NCBI GenBank assembly: GCA_965214305.1
Contig: OZ243949.1
Coordinates: forward strand, 124,001 to 188,000
Length of the DNA: 64,000 nt
Reading direction: 5' to 3'
Source: Azophilus sp965214305
Lineage (GTDB): Bacteria > Pseudomonadota > Gammaproteobacteria > Pseudomonadales > Azotimanducaceae
Shown here: piece after piece, positions 43,306-51,924 of the stretch
Position numbering within the stretch: position 1 is the first letter of the stretch
Layout: each line of letters starts with the position of its first letter
Translations under genes and position numbers: made by a program
The notes under the pieces: generated by a model
Told to the model about the DNA's origin: nothing
The model's input: the letters and a program-made list of their open reading frames with translations, nothing else
The model's database searches: none

Positions 43306-44247
43306 GTGACACAACATCATCGATTAATCGTTTTGGGTTCCGGCCCGGCCGGCTACACCGCAGCCTTGTATGCGGCGCGGGCCAATCTCCAGCCCGCACT
43401 GATCACCGGCATGGAGGTCGGCGGCCAGCTCACAACAACCACCGAAGTTGAGAATTGGCCCGGCGGTCATACCCATCTTCAGGGTCCGGAGTTAATGACA
43501 CAGATGGCCGAGCATGTGGAACGCTTCGATACCGCCATCATCAACGACCATATCCACACAGCCGCACTCGGCACCCGTCCGTTTCGTCTGGAGGGCGACA
43601 GCGCCGTTTACAACTGCGATGCGTTGATTATCGCCACCGGCGCATCCGCCAAATACTTGGGCCTGCCCTCGGAGGAACGCTTTCTCGGCCGCGGGGTCAG
43701 CGCCTGCGCCACCTGCGACGGATTCTTCTATCGACAACGGGAAGTGGCCGTGATCGGGGGCGGCAATACCGCCGCCGAGGAGGCGCTCTATTTATCCAAC
43801 ATCGCCACCAAAGTACATCTGGTACACCGGCGCGACGAAATGCGCGCCGAGAAGATTTTGCAAGACCGCCTATTCGCCAGGGAAAACGTCGAGCCTATCT
43901 GGTACCACACCCTAAGCGAAGTGCTCGGTGACGATACCGGCGTCACCGGCATGCGCATCGCGTCCACCAAGGGAGATGGCGAGCGGTCGATCGATTTGCA
44001 GGGTGTCTTCATCGCCATCGGCCATACGCCGAACACCGGCCTTTTCGATGGCCAACTCGATATGGCGGACGGCTACATCAAGGTGGTGAGCGGCACGGCA
44101 GGCAACGCCACGGCAACCAGTGTGCCGGGCGTATTCGCGGCGGGCGATGTGGCCGACCAAGTTTATCGCCAAGCCATCACGTCCGCCGGGTTCGGCTGCA
44201 TGGCGGCGCTCGATGCGGAGAAGTATCTGGCGGAGATGGCCGGATAG
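43306..44247 (+). CDS. trxB: thioredoxin reductase
   Basis: A 313-residue TrxB. FAD loop VLGSGPAGYTAALYAARA at 9-26, the redox motif CATC within GVSACATCDGFFYR at about 134-147, NADPH loop VAVIGGGNTAAEEALYL and HRRDEMRAEKI, and the C-terminal FAD motif GVFAAGDVADQVYRQAITSAGFG. It keeps thioredoxin reduced with NADPH, which also serves peroxiredoxins. It starts at a GTG 9 nt after GAGG. It stands alone and is divergent from paaA. Confidence 0.98.
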   Translation: MTQHHRLIVLGSGPAGYTAALYAARANLQPALITGMEVGGQLTTTTEVENWPGGHTHLQGPELMTQMAEHVERFDTAIINDHIHTAALGTRPFRLEGDSAVYNCDALIIATGASAKYLGLPSEERFLGRGVSACATCDGFFYRQREVAVIGGGNTAAEEALYLSNIATKVHLVHRRDEMRAEKILQDRLFARENVEPIWYHTLSEVLGDDTGVTGMRIASTKGDGERSIDLQGVFIAIGHTPNTGLFDGQLDMADGYIKVVSGTAGNATATSVPGVFAAGDVADQVYRQAITSAGFGCMAALDAEKYLAEMAG

Positions 44248-44287
44248 CGAGCGATACTCCCGAACGCGGCAAAGCGGCTCTTGGGAG

Positions 44288-45088
44288 CTACACGAAGTGG
44301 CAGGAAACGCTGCCGAGTTCACCATAATCCACGTTGAAAGTGTCACCGGCTTGCACAGTGACCGGGCGGGTGAAGGAACCGGACAAGATGACTTGACCGG
44401 GCTCCAACGAGATGCCGTGCGGCGCGAATTTTCCGGCGAGCCAGGCAATCCCCCGGCCGGGATGGCCCAAGACGGCGGCCGCCACGCCGCTTTCTTCAAT
44501 GACGCCGTTCTTGTACAACAAAGCGCCCACCCAGCGTAGGTCGCATTGCGCGGGTTTGATTCGCCGCTTGCCCATGACAACGCCGGCGTTCGCCGCATTG
44601 TCGGCAATGGTATCGAGCACAACCCGCGAGCGTCCGCTGTCCGGGTCCACGCGAAAGCTGCGCGCCGCGATGATCTCGACGGCCGGCACCACATAATCCG
44701 TTGCATCAAGCACCTCAAAGAGGGTGACCTGGCCGACCAGCGGACGTTTCAGCACGAACGCCAATTCAACCTCCAGCCGCGGGTCGGTGAATTGCGCCGC
44801 CTCGATCTCGGCACCCTCGTCGAAAAACATATCGTCCAGCAAAGTGCCGTAATCGGGTTCGTCAATACCCATGGCCTCTTGCATGACGCGGGCCGTCAAG
44901 CCGATCTTGCGCCCCCGAACACGGCGGCCCGCCGCGAGTTTCATGGCCACCCAGGCATCCTGGATCGCGTAGGAGTCGGCGATATCCATAGCGGGGAAGT
45001 CCAGGGAAATGGGCCGAATTTGGCGGCGCTCACGTTCCGCGCTGTCGAGTGCGCGGGCCGCCTGTTTGATTTGGGAATCATTCAGCAT
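44288..45088 (-). CDS. 2-oxo-hept-4-ene-1,7-dioate hydratase family (HpcG/MhpD-like)
   Basis: A 266-residue hydratase of the fumarylacetoacetase-fold group. These enzymes add water to 2-oxo-4-enoates in meta-cleavage pathways. Features: ADSYAIQDAWVAMKLAAGRRVRGRKIGLTA, MGIDEPDYGTLLDDMFFDEG, PRLEVELAFVLKRPL (metal-binding E-x-E), VVPAVEIIAARSF and the C-terminal LSGSFTRPVTVQAGDTFNVDYGELGSVS. Length matches HpcG (HpaH). No other homoprotocatechuate genes are in the window. It is convergent with trxB. Confidence 0.9.
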   Translation of the reverse strand: MLNDSQIKQAARALDSAERERRQIRPISLDFPAMDIADSYAIQDAWVAMKLAAGRRVRGRKIGLTARVMQEAMGIDEPDYGTLLDDMFFDEGAEIEAAQFTDPRLEVELAFVLKRPLVGQVTLFEVLDATDYVVPAVEIIAARSFRVDPDSGRSRVVLDTIADNAANAGVVMGKRRIKPAQCDLRWVGALLYKNGVIEESGVAAAVLGHPGRGIAWLAGKFAPHGISLEPGQVILSGSFTRPVTVQAGDTFNVDYGELGSVSCHFV

Positions 45089-45311
45089 GGCATCATGAGA
45101 TATGTGGGCTCGTTAAACTCGGCTGCTGACCGGCAGCGGCGCGGCCACCCTGCCGGTGACGATGACGGGCTTGCCGGCTAAATCCACCGCACTAATCCAC
45201 AGCCGCAGAAGTCCTCAATGATAACGCCGCAATGGAGGAGACAGGTAACCCGCATAATGACCGTTGCTGCCAGCCTGCTTTGCGTCCGAGGGCGCGGGCT
45301 CCTAGCCGACG
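45089..45311. other. intergenic region with a possible gene tail
   Basis: On the minus strand a short frame ending at a TAA (45113-45115) reads LWISAVDLAGKPVIVTGRVA, which looks like the C-terminus of a lost gene. Nothing else is recognised. Confidence 0.3.
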
Positions 45312-45917
45312 TCAATCGCCGCCGCAGCTTAGGGGTTGGCCTTTTGCGTTTTCACGAATGCCGTCGCCGTCGCTATCGGTCGCCTGGCGTACACGTCCTT
45401 GGGCATTGATGATCAGTTGCCTGGCGAAACGGGCATCTTGGTTGGCGGGGCAGTATTGGAAATTGCCGGGTTGCCAATCCGTTACGCCTGTTGCCGCGAA
45501 GCGCAGATAGGCCCGGTTGCCGAACGAGCGCCAGACGATGGTTGCTCCGGCTTCGGGCTTGGCGAATCGGGCACCGACGAACTCGCCGTCGTCCAGGCAC
45601 CGGTTATTGTTGGTGTCGGCAAAAACCAACATGCCTTTGTGCCAGTCTTGCCGGTTGCCGCACCTTGGGCCTTGGCCCGCGCAGAGAGTCATAGTGCGGT
45701 TGTGCGAAATCGCGAGTTGACGTGTGCTGTTTACGGCCCCTGCAAGGGCATTGATTTGGGCGGTGGCGCGTTGTGCGGCCGCCAACTCCGTAAATTCCGG
45801 AATGGCCGTGCCCATGAGCACAGCCGCCACGGCCAAGGCAACCATCAATTCGTTTAGGCTGAATCCGGCGCTGGCCCGCGAGGCAACTGTGCCGAACGTT
45901 TTGTTCGGGGACCGCAT
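45312..45917 (-). CDS. type IV pilin-like protein (GspH/FimT)
   Basis: A 201-residue prepilin. A short basic leader is followed by the processing site and N-helix GFSLNELMVALAVAAVLMGTAI, in which the mature protein starts at Phe and keeps the Glu at position 5. The C-terminal part has four Cys residues and beta-rich GspH-type sequence (FADTNNNRCLDDGE, GRVRQATDSDGDGI), similar to minor pilins FimT/FimU. Minor pilins help start assembly of type IV pili. No other pilus genes are adjacent. Confidence 0.88.
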   Translation of the reverse strand: MRSPNKTFGTVASRASAGFSLNELMVALAVAAVLMGTAIPEFTELAAAQRATAQINALAGAVNSTRQLAISHNRTMTLCAGQGPRCGNRQDWHKGMLVFADTNNNRCLDDGEFVGARFAKPEAGATIVWRSFGNRAYLRFAATGVTDWQPGNFQYCPANQDARFARQLIINAQGRVRQATDSDGDGIRENAKGQPLSCGGD

Positions 45918-46261
45918 GAGGGCAGCGTACAGCCCGCCGCACGGGGCTTACAGTGGCGCCTGGCCCGTTATCTTTTAAGAGATTGACGTTGCCGCTCGTC
46001 AGCCAACATGCCATTCAGCGTGGACTTCCAGGAGCCTCTGTCCGCGGAAGTCGCGAAAGCGAAAAGCCGCTAGCCACCCCGTGGGTTGGTCGATTGAGGC
46101 GAATATCGAGCCATATGCAACGAAATCGACCGGCCGACGGAGCGGATGAGAGCGGCTTTGCAGCCGCGAATTCCGAAGGCAGAGGCTCCTAGATGTAAGG
46201 CCCACTCGCTAACGGGTGGTACGCCTAAATCTCGCTCTTCGGGGTTGGTGAGATAGCCGGG
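45918..46261. other. gene-free stretch holding a family M repeat
   Basis: Mostly occupied by the family M copy at 46030-46190. The right flank (46191-46261) is the 3' side of bamD. No other element is seen. Confidence 0.6.
46030..46190. repeat. family M MITE-like repeat, copy B
   Basis: 161 bp with ends aggagcctctgtcc and ggcagaggctcct, in the same orientation as copy A. The 46098-46125 segment gaggcgaatatcgagccata is identical to copy A. Flanks: acttcc on the left, agatgt on the right. Confidence 0.9.
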
Positions 46262-47278
46262 TTAGACAAACGGCAGCCAGCGCAACCAGCGTCGCTTTTG
46301 CTTCGTTTCTTGCTCTTGTGTTTCCCCTTGTTTCGCAGCCGGCACCGGCGGGGGCTTGAACCCTTCCGGGTGCTCCAGGGTGAGCGGCGGCGGCACTTCG
46401 GGGCGGTCGAGCACACCGAATGTCATCAGGTTAATCCAGGAGCGGTTGCGGTTGCGGATGCGCTCGTCCAAAACGAGGTCGCCATTGGCGTCAAAGGCGG
46501 CGTGATTCGGGTAGTTTATTGCCAATACGCGCAAGGCGTCATTGGCGGCATCGGTCAAACCGAGCTTGTAATTCGCTTCGACCAGCACGATGAGGGCTTC
46601 GGGGATGGGTTCATCGGCGGAAGGGTAGTTCTCCAGCACATACCGGGCGCGGTTGGCCGCCGCCGCATAGGCGCCGCGCCGCAAGTAGTAGTCGGCAATG
46701 TGCAATTCGGAAGCGGCGAGCAGGTTGCGTAGATAAATCATGCGCTGGCGGGCATCCGGTGCGTACTGGCTGTGCGGATAGTTTTCCAGCATTTCCGCGA
46801 GGTCGGCGTAGGCTTGCTGGGCTGCGGTCATGTCCCGCTGGGAAATATCCGAGGAGAATACCCGGTCGATCAGGCTGCGGTTTTTGTTGTAGGCCGCAAG
46901 GCCCTTGAGGTAATAGGCGTAGTCGATGTTGTCGTGCTGCGGGTGCAGCCGGATGAAGCGGTCGGCGGCGGCGCGGGCCGTGTCGTGGTCGGAGGATTGG
47001 TAACGGGCATAAACCAATTCGAGTTGCGCCTGTTCGGCGTAGCGCCCGAACGGAAAGCGCGCCTCAAGCCGCTCCAGCATATTGATGGCGCGGTCATAGT
47101 TGCCGGAGCGCAGGCTGCGCTGGGCGTTACCGTAGAGGATTTGTTCGGTGGTGTTGAGATCTTCGTCCTCGTCTTTGTCGCGGCCGCCGATAAACGGGAT
47201 GTATTGGCAAGCGCCGAGGGTGCCGATCAGGGTGGCCAGCAACAACAGCCGGAGGAGCGGGGCGGTGAACACACTCAT
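46262..47278 (-). CDS. bamD: outer membrane assembly lipoprotein BamD
   Basis: A 338-residue BamD (YfiO/ComL). Signal peptide with lipobox LGAC at about 21-24 (Cys lipidated), then five tetratricopeptide-like repeats: EQILYGNAQRSLRSGNYDRA, FPFGRYAEQAQLELVYARYQ, AADRFIRLHPQHDNIDYAYY, IADYYLRRGAYAAAANRARY. It is part of the BAM complex that inserts beta-barrel proteins. It is about 90 residues longer than E. coli BamD because of a C-terminal Pro/Gln/Lys-rich tail. It is divergent from rluD, the arrangement conserved in gammaproteobacteria. Confidence 0.96.
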   Translation of the reverse strand: MSVFTAPLLRLLLLATLIGTLGACQYIPFIGGRDKDEDEDLNTTEQILYGNAQRSLRSGNYDRAINMLERLEARFPFGRYAEQAQLELVYARYQSSDHDTARAAADRFIRLHPQHDNIDYAYYLKGLAAYNKNRSLIDRVFSSDISQRDMTAAQQAYADLAEMLENYPHSQYAPDARQRMIYLRNLLAASELHIADYYLRRGAYAAAANRARYVLENYPSADEPIPEALIVLVEANYKLGLTDAANDALRVLAINYPNHAAFDANGDLVLDERIRNRNRSWINLMTFGVLDRPEVPPPLTLEHPEGFKPPPVPAAKQGETQEQETKQKRRWLRWLPFV

Positions 47279-47348
47279 GGTGTTAATCTACCACAATCCG
47301 ATTGGACGGCATTGAAGATGCGCCACCGCGGTAGCAAGTTGGTGAGGT

Positions 47349-48314
47349 ATGCGGACTAGAGTGGTGCCCCCGGAGTGGGCCGGTGAGCGGGCTGATCGCG
47401 CCGCCGCCGCCTTGTTCGATGGCCATTCCCGGTCGGCTATAACGGCTTGGATGCGTCGCGGCGCGCTCACCGTCGATGGCCGGCCCTGCCAGCCGGATGC
47501 CAAATTGCGCGGCGGGGAACGGCTGGCCATCGTCGCGGATGCCGAGCTTTCCGGTAGCGCTTCTCCGGCGGAGCATTGGGCGGTTCCTCAGCCCGTTGCT
47601 TTCCGTATCCTGCACGAGGACGATCATTGTCTGGTGGTCGATAAGCCCGCGGGCCTGGCCGTTCACCCCGGCGCGGGGCGGCCATGCAACACCTTGGTCA
47701 ATGGCTTGCTCCACCATCGCCCCGGTCTTGGCAAACTGCCGCGCGCCGGCCTGGTACACCGCATTGATATGGACACCTCCGGTTTGTTGGTGGTGGCCGC
47801 CTCCGCCCCCGCGCACCGCAAGCTGGTGGCCGCCATCGCCGACCATGCGGCGGTTCGGCGCTATTTGGGGGTCGCCGAGGGGGTGTTGATTGCCGGGCGC
47901 AGCATCGACAGTCCCATCGGTCGTGACCGACGTGTGCGCGTTCGGCAACAGGTGCGCCAAGATGGCCGGCAGGCATTGACCCAGGTGCTCGTTAAGGAGC
48001 GGTTTCGGGCCCATACCCTGGTCGAGGCGCGATTGCGGACGGGACGCACTCATCAGATCCGGGTGCATATGGCCAGCATCGGCCATCCGCTGGTCGGCGA
48101 TCGTTTGTACGGGGCCCGGGGCCGGCTGCCGCGCGCCCCGCATCCCGAGGTCATGCTGGTCTTGCGCGGGTTTGGTCGTCAGGCGCTGCACGCCGCTGAA
48201 TTGGCATTCGACCACCCCATTACCGGGGTGCCCCTGCGTTTCGAGGCACCGCCGCCTCGGGATTTCGCCGAACTGGTTGCGATGTTGCGCCAAGATCGGG
48301 AGAGTCGGTCTTGA
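47349..48314 (+). CDS. rluD: 23S rRNA pseudouridine synthase RluD
   Basis: A 321-residue RluA-family synthase. N-terminal S4 RNA-binding domain (GERADRAAAALFDGHSRSAI, MRRGALTVDGRP), catalytic motif LVHRIDMDTSGLLVVA (usual HRLDKDTSG, with the catalytic Asp kept but Lys replaced by Met), then EARLRTGRTHQIRVHMASIGHPLVGD. It modifies helix 69 of 23S rRNA. The assignment to RluD rather than another RluA member rests on its place between bamD and pgeF. The next gene overlaps by 4 bp. Confidence 0.93.
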   Translation: MRTRVVPPEWAGERADRAAAALFDGHSRSAITAWMRRGALTVDGRPCQPDAKLRGGERLAIVADAELSGSASPAEHWAVPQPVAFRILHEDDHCLVVDKPAGLAVHPGAGRPCNTLVNGLLHHRPGLGKLPRAGLVHRIDMDTSGLLVVAASAPAHRKLVAAIADHAAVRRYLGVAEGVLIAGRSIDSPIGRDRRVRVRQQVRQDGRQALTQVLVKERFRAHTLVEARLRTGRTHQIRVHMASIGHPLVGDRLYGARGRLPRAPHPEVMLVLRGFGRQALHAAELAFDHPITGVPLRFEAPPPRDFAELVAMLRQDRESRS

Positions 48315-49075
48315 GTGCCACCGTACAGGGCGTTGTCTGGATTGAGGCAACTTGGCCGGCTCCGGTGGCCGTGCAGGCGCTCACCACCACGCGGGCCCTG
48401 CTGAACCGTGCCCTGACTGCCGCGCCGGATCCTTCGCAGCCAGATCGTCTTCCGTCGAGTTTTCCACGGTTGGAACATTCCCGGTTAAAGCATTTGCAGT
48501 GGTTGCGCCAAGTACACGGCAATCGTTGTATTCACGCTACCGTTGGGAGCAGCCCGGCAACCCCGCGGGCCGATGCGGCCTGGACCGATGCGGCGAATCT
48601 GGGGCTTGTCGTTTTGACCGCCGACTGTGTGCCCATCGTGGTGACGGATGGTCGTGGTGAACGTATTGGTGTCGCGCATGGCGGTTGGCGCGGTTTGGCC
48701 GAGGGGGTGGTCGCCAGCCTGATTGCCGGCATGGGCGTATCCGGCTCTCTAATGGCGTGGATCGGCCCCGCCATTGGCCGCGATGCCTACACAGTGGGCG
48801 AGGACGTATACGAGACCGTGCGTTCGGCGTTCGGTCGCACCTTGACCGAGGCGGTATTTTCTGCGGCTCCGTGGCCGGGCAAGTGGCATCTTGATCTGTT
48901 CGCCCTGTCCGGGCGGTTGCTTAACGCGGCGGGCGTCAATGCGGTCTATGGTGATCGGCTCTGTACATTCTCGGACCCGCGTTTCCACTCGTACCGCCGC
49001 GATGCCACGACCCGGCGGATGGCGACAGTCGTATGGAAAAAACGGTTACCCGGCGCTGCTGCTGGAACCAACTGA
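48311..49075 (+). CDS. pgeF: PgeF / YfiH family multicopper-like purine phosphorylase
   Basis: A 254-residue protein of the YfiH/LACC1 family, described as peptidoglycan editing factor and as a purine nucleoside phosphorylase or adenosine deaminase. Motifs: LRQVHGNRCIHA (QVHG), ADAAWTDAANLGLVVLTADCVPIV (zinc Cys), VAHGGWRGLAEGV (zinc His), WIGPAIGRDAYTVGEDV, CTFSDPRFHSYRRDATTRRMATVVW. It starts with TTG overlapping the rluD TGA (TTGA), so it is translationally coupled. clpB, which follows in E. coli, is absent here. Confidence 0.94.
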   Translation: MSATVQGVVWIEATWPAPVAVQALTTTRALLNRALTAAPDPSQPDRLPSSFPRLEHSRLKHLQWLRQVHGNRCIHATVGSSPATPRADAAWTDAANLGLVVLTADCVPIVVTDGRGERIGVAHGGWRGLAEGVVASLIAGMGVSGSLMAWIGPAIGRDAYTVGEDVYETVRSAFGRTLTEAVFSAAPWPGKWHLDLFALSGRLLNAAGVNAVYGDRLCTFSDPRFHSYRRDATTRRMATVVWKKRLPGAAAGTN

Positions 49076-49095
49076 TACAAGGCCAACCGATCGGT

Positions 49096-49176
49096 AGTGT
49101 GGCAGTTTGAATTTTTCGACCCCGGGACGCCACGGTTGTGGCCGCGCCCAAACCGGAAGCAATGCAAACTGATACA
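49096..49176. repeat. family R dispersed repeat, copy 3
   Basis: gtgtggcagtttgaattttt to gcaatgcaaactgatacacc. More diverged in the middle (about 70% identity) than copies 1 and 2, but both ends are kept. It separates pgeF from the ilv genes. Confidence 0.8.
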
Positions 49177-49196
49177 CCACCAACCGATCAAATGGT

Positions 49197-49225
49197 TTGA
49201 CAGCCATGCGCATTACCCCAAGAAT
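49197..49225 (+). promoter_or_regulatory. candidate sigma70 promoter for ilvIH
   Basis: TTGACA at 49197-49202, 17-nt spacer, AAGAAT at 49220-49225. The -35 is perfect, the -10 moderate. It lies 136 bp upstream of the ilvI start, leaving room for a leader. No clear attenuator peptide was seen. Confidence 0.45.
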
Positions 49226-49360
49226 AGCTGCCCTTTCCGTCGTCCCTGTTTGATAGTGCAGGGTAATCAAACGGTTATTTGAATTTTGCGCGTGGGTTCG
49301 GCGCAACCTTGGCGTTGTTTGCCGAACCCGCTGTTTGTTGGGGATAGCAGGCACGGGCTC

Positions 49361-51136
49361 ATGGCCACAAGCGAGATGCTCTCAGGCGCCGAAATGCTCA
49401 TTCGCTCGCTCCAGGACGAAGGCGTGGAGTACCTCTTTGGTTATCCCGGCGGGGCGGCCCTGCACATCTACGACGCCCTCTTCAAACAGCAGAAGGTGCA
49501 GCACATATTGGTGCGCCATGAACAGGCCGCCACGCACATGGCCGACGGTTACGCCCGTGCCACCGGCAAGCCGGGCGTGGTGTTGGTTACGTCCGGCCCC
49601 GGTGCGACGAACGCGGTCACCGGGCTCGCCACCGCCCATATGGATTCCACACCCCTTGTGGTGATTTCCGGACAGGTGCCCAGCACCCAGATCGGTACCG
49701 ACGCCTTTCAGGAAACAGACATGATTGGGGTGTCGCGCCCCGTCGTTAAACACAGCTTTTTGGTACACGACTGCTCCGAGATCCCCGAGACGGTGAAAAA
49801 AGCCTTCCACATCGCCACCACCGGTCGCCCCGGTCCCGTGGTCATTGATGTGCCCAAGGACACCACCGATCCGGATATCACCGCTCCCTATCACTACCCC
49901 AAGTCGGTGCAACTGCGCTCGTACAAACCGGCGCGAAAGGGCAACGGGCGGCAGATTCGCAAGGCGGCGCAAGCATTGATAAAGGCTCGCCGCCCGGTCG
50001 TTTACACCGGCGGCGGCGTCATTCAGGGCGATGCTTGGGAACTGCTTACGCGCATCGTGCGCCGGCTGGGCTATCCGGCCACCAATACATTGATGGGCTT
50101 GGGTGCCGTGCCCGGGGATGATCGGCACTTTATCGGCATGCTCGGCATGCACGGCACCTACGAAGCCAACATGGCCATGCACCATGCGGACTTGATTCTG
50201 GCCGTCGGCGCCCGCTTTGACGACCGGGTAACCAATAATCCCGCCACCTTTTGCCCCGATGCCACCATCATCCACATCGATATCGACCCGGCCTCGATCT
50301 CGAAAATTGTTGCGGCCGATATTCCCATCGTCGGCCATGTGTACCCGGTGCTCGACGAGTTGGAACAGGCCATTAATGCGGCCCTCACCGAAGCCCCCGA
50401 CTTGCCGGATGCGGCGGCCTTGGAGGCTTGGTGGCAGCGCATCCGCAAGTGGCGTGCGGCCTATGGGCTTAACCATGACCTGCCGCTGGAGGGAGACGGC
50501 GTGATTCTGCCGCAGCAGGTGGTGCAAAGCCTGTATCGCGTCACGGGCGGCGACGCCTACATCGCCAGCGATGTGGGCCAACACCAGATGTTCGCCGCTC
50601 AATACTACAAATTCCCCGCCGGTCGCCGCTGGATCAATTCCGGGGGCCTTGGCACCATGGGTTTCGGCCTGCCCGCCGCCATGGGCGTGCAATTCGCTTA
50701 CCCGCAGGCCACAGTCGCCTGCGTGACGGGCGAAGGCAGCTTTATGATGAACATGCAGGAACTTTCCACCTGCCTGCAATACGGCTTGCCGATCAAGCTT
50801 ATCTGCATCAACAATCAGGCACTCGGCATGGTGAAGCAGTGGCAGGATATGCAATACGGTGGCCGTCTTTCACAGAGCACCTACAGCGATTCCTTGCCCG
50901 ATCTGAAGACGCTGGTCGAAGCCTTTGGCCATGTGGGTTTTCGGGTCGAGACGCCCGGCGATTTACAGGACGCCATGCGCGCCACCTTCGGCCCCGCACT
51001 CAAGGACAAGCTGGTGTTTCTTGATGCCTGGGTGGACCCGGAGGAACACGTCTACCCCATGGCCATCAAGGGCGGTTCCATGCGCGATATGTATCTCGAC
51101 AAGATCACCACGAGCCAACAGGGAGACTACATGTAA
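49361..51136 (+). CDS. ilvI: acetolactate synthase large subunit
   Basis: A 591-residue thiamine-diphosphate enzyme, biosynthetic acetohydroxyacid synthase. It condenses pyruvate with pyruvate or 2-oxobutyrate, first step of valine/isoleucine synthesis. Features: YPGGAALHIYDAL, HILVRHEQAATHMADGYARATG (catalytic Glu), MLGMHGTYEANMAMHHADLI, SDVGQHQMFAAQYY, and the ThDP/Mg motif CVTGEGSFMMN near residue 460. I chose the ATG at 49361 (MATSEMLSGAEM) because it matches the family start. It overlaps the small-subunit gene by 1 bp (TAATG). Confidence 0.97.
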   Translation: MATSEMLSGAEMLIRSLQDEGVEYLFGYPGGAALHIYDALFKQQKVQHILVRHEQAATHMADGYARATGKPGVVLVTSGPGATNAVTGLATAHMDSTPLVVISGQVPSTQIGTDAFQETDMIGVSRPVVKHSFLVHDCSEIPETVKKAFHIATTGRPGPVVIDVPKDTTDPDITAPYHYPKSVQLRSYKPARKGNGRQIRKAAQALIKARRPVVYTGGGVIQGDAWELLTRIVRRLGYPATNTLMGLGAVPGDDRHFIGMLGMHGTYEANMAMHHADLILAVGARFDDRVTNNPATFCPDATIIHIDIDPASISKIVAADIPIVGHVYPVLDELEQAINAALTEAPDLPDAAALEAWWQRIRKWRAAYGLNHDLPLEGDGVILPQQVVQSLYRVTGGDAYIASDVGQHQMFAAQYYKFPAGRRWINSGGLGTMGFGLPAAMGVQFAYPQATVACVTGEGSFMMNMQELSTCLQYGLPIKLICINNQALGMVKQWQDMQYGGRLSQSTYSDSLPDLKTLVEAFGHVGFRVETPGDLQDAMRATFGPALKDKLVFLDAWVDPEEHVYPMAIKGGSMRDMYLDKITTSQQGDYM

Positions 51137-51627
51137 TGCGCCGCATCATCGCCCTGCTGCTGGAAAACGAAGCGGGCGCGCTCTCCCGTGTTGTCGGGCT
51201 GTTTGCCCAGCGCAATTACAACATCGAAACACTCACCGTCGCGCCCACGGACGACCCGACACTCTCCCGCGTTACCATCGTTACCCAGGGCGGCGATGAG
51301 AGGATTGAGCAAATTACCAAGCATCTCCACCGGCTCATCGAGGTGGTGAAACTTCAGGATCTCTCGGAAACCAGCCATGTCGAGCGCGAGCTGATGTTTG
51401 TGAAGGTATGCGCGGAAGGGCCGGGTCGGGCGGAAGTCAAACGCACCAGCGACATATTCAGGGGGCAGATTGTCGACGTCACGGCGGACGCCTACACGGT
51501 GCAGCTAACCGGCACCAGCGACAAACTCGACGCCTTCGTTCGGGCGCTGGGCAAGGCCAAAATATTGGAGGTTGTTCGCTCGGGCGTATCGGGCATTAGC
51601 CGCGGGGACAAGGTCCTGAGTGTCTAG
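51136..51627 (+). CDS. ilvH: acetolactate synthase small (regulatory) subunit
   Basis: A 163-residue IlvH. N-terminal ACT domain MRRIIALLLENEAGALSRVV, GLFAQRNYNIETLTVAPTDD binds the feedback inhibitor valine, and the C-terminal domain has REL(M)FVKVCAEG and DIFRGQIVDVTADAYTVQLTG. It stabilises the large subunit and gives valine control. The length is normal. It is translationally coupled to ilvI. A family H hairpin separates it from ilvC. Confidence 0.98.
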   Translation: MRRIIALLLENEAGALSRVVGLFAQRNYNIETLTVAPTDDPTLSRVTIVTQGGDERIEQITKHLHRLIEVVKLQDLSETSHVERELMFVKVCAEGPGRAEVKRTSDIFRGQIVDVTADAYTVQLTGTSDKLDAFVRALGKAKILEVVRSGVSGISRGDKVLSV

Positions 51628-51743
51628 CTGGCACATTATGCTCGCAGCACGGTCGTATTTTCGGAAATGTCTAAACACGCCAAGCCTATGGAAGTTCTCC
51701 AGCGCGGCCCTGACAGATGCGCCAGCGCCCGATTCCCGGGAAG

Positions 51744-51852
51744 GACTGGGCCTGGGGTGCCCGCCTTGCGGCGCGTTCAGCGCGCTCCACCCCCTCTCAT
51801 GCCGCAGGAAGAGCGGGCCCGGCGCCGCAAGGCAGGCACCCCAGGCCCAGTC
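51744..51852. repeat. family H hairpin repeat, copy 4
   Basis: 31-bp arms (51744-51774, 51822-51852) with one G-T type mismatch and outer arm sequence different from copies 1-3. The 47-nt loop is a diverged version, oriented as in copy 3. It lies between ilvH and ilvC, so the two genes may be separately controlled. Confidence 0.92.
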
Positions 51853-51924
51853 GCTGCCGGAGAATCCCGCCCCGCCCATTGACGCGCCGAAATAGACTAA
51901 GATTGCCCCGCAAGAGGAATACAG

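Noticed and set aside
49382..50854. Minus-strand frame of 490 codons opposite ilvI
   Set aside because: Shadow of the acetolactate synthase gene.
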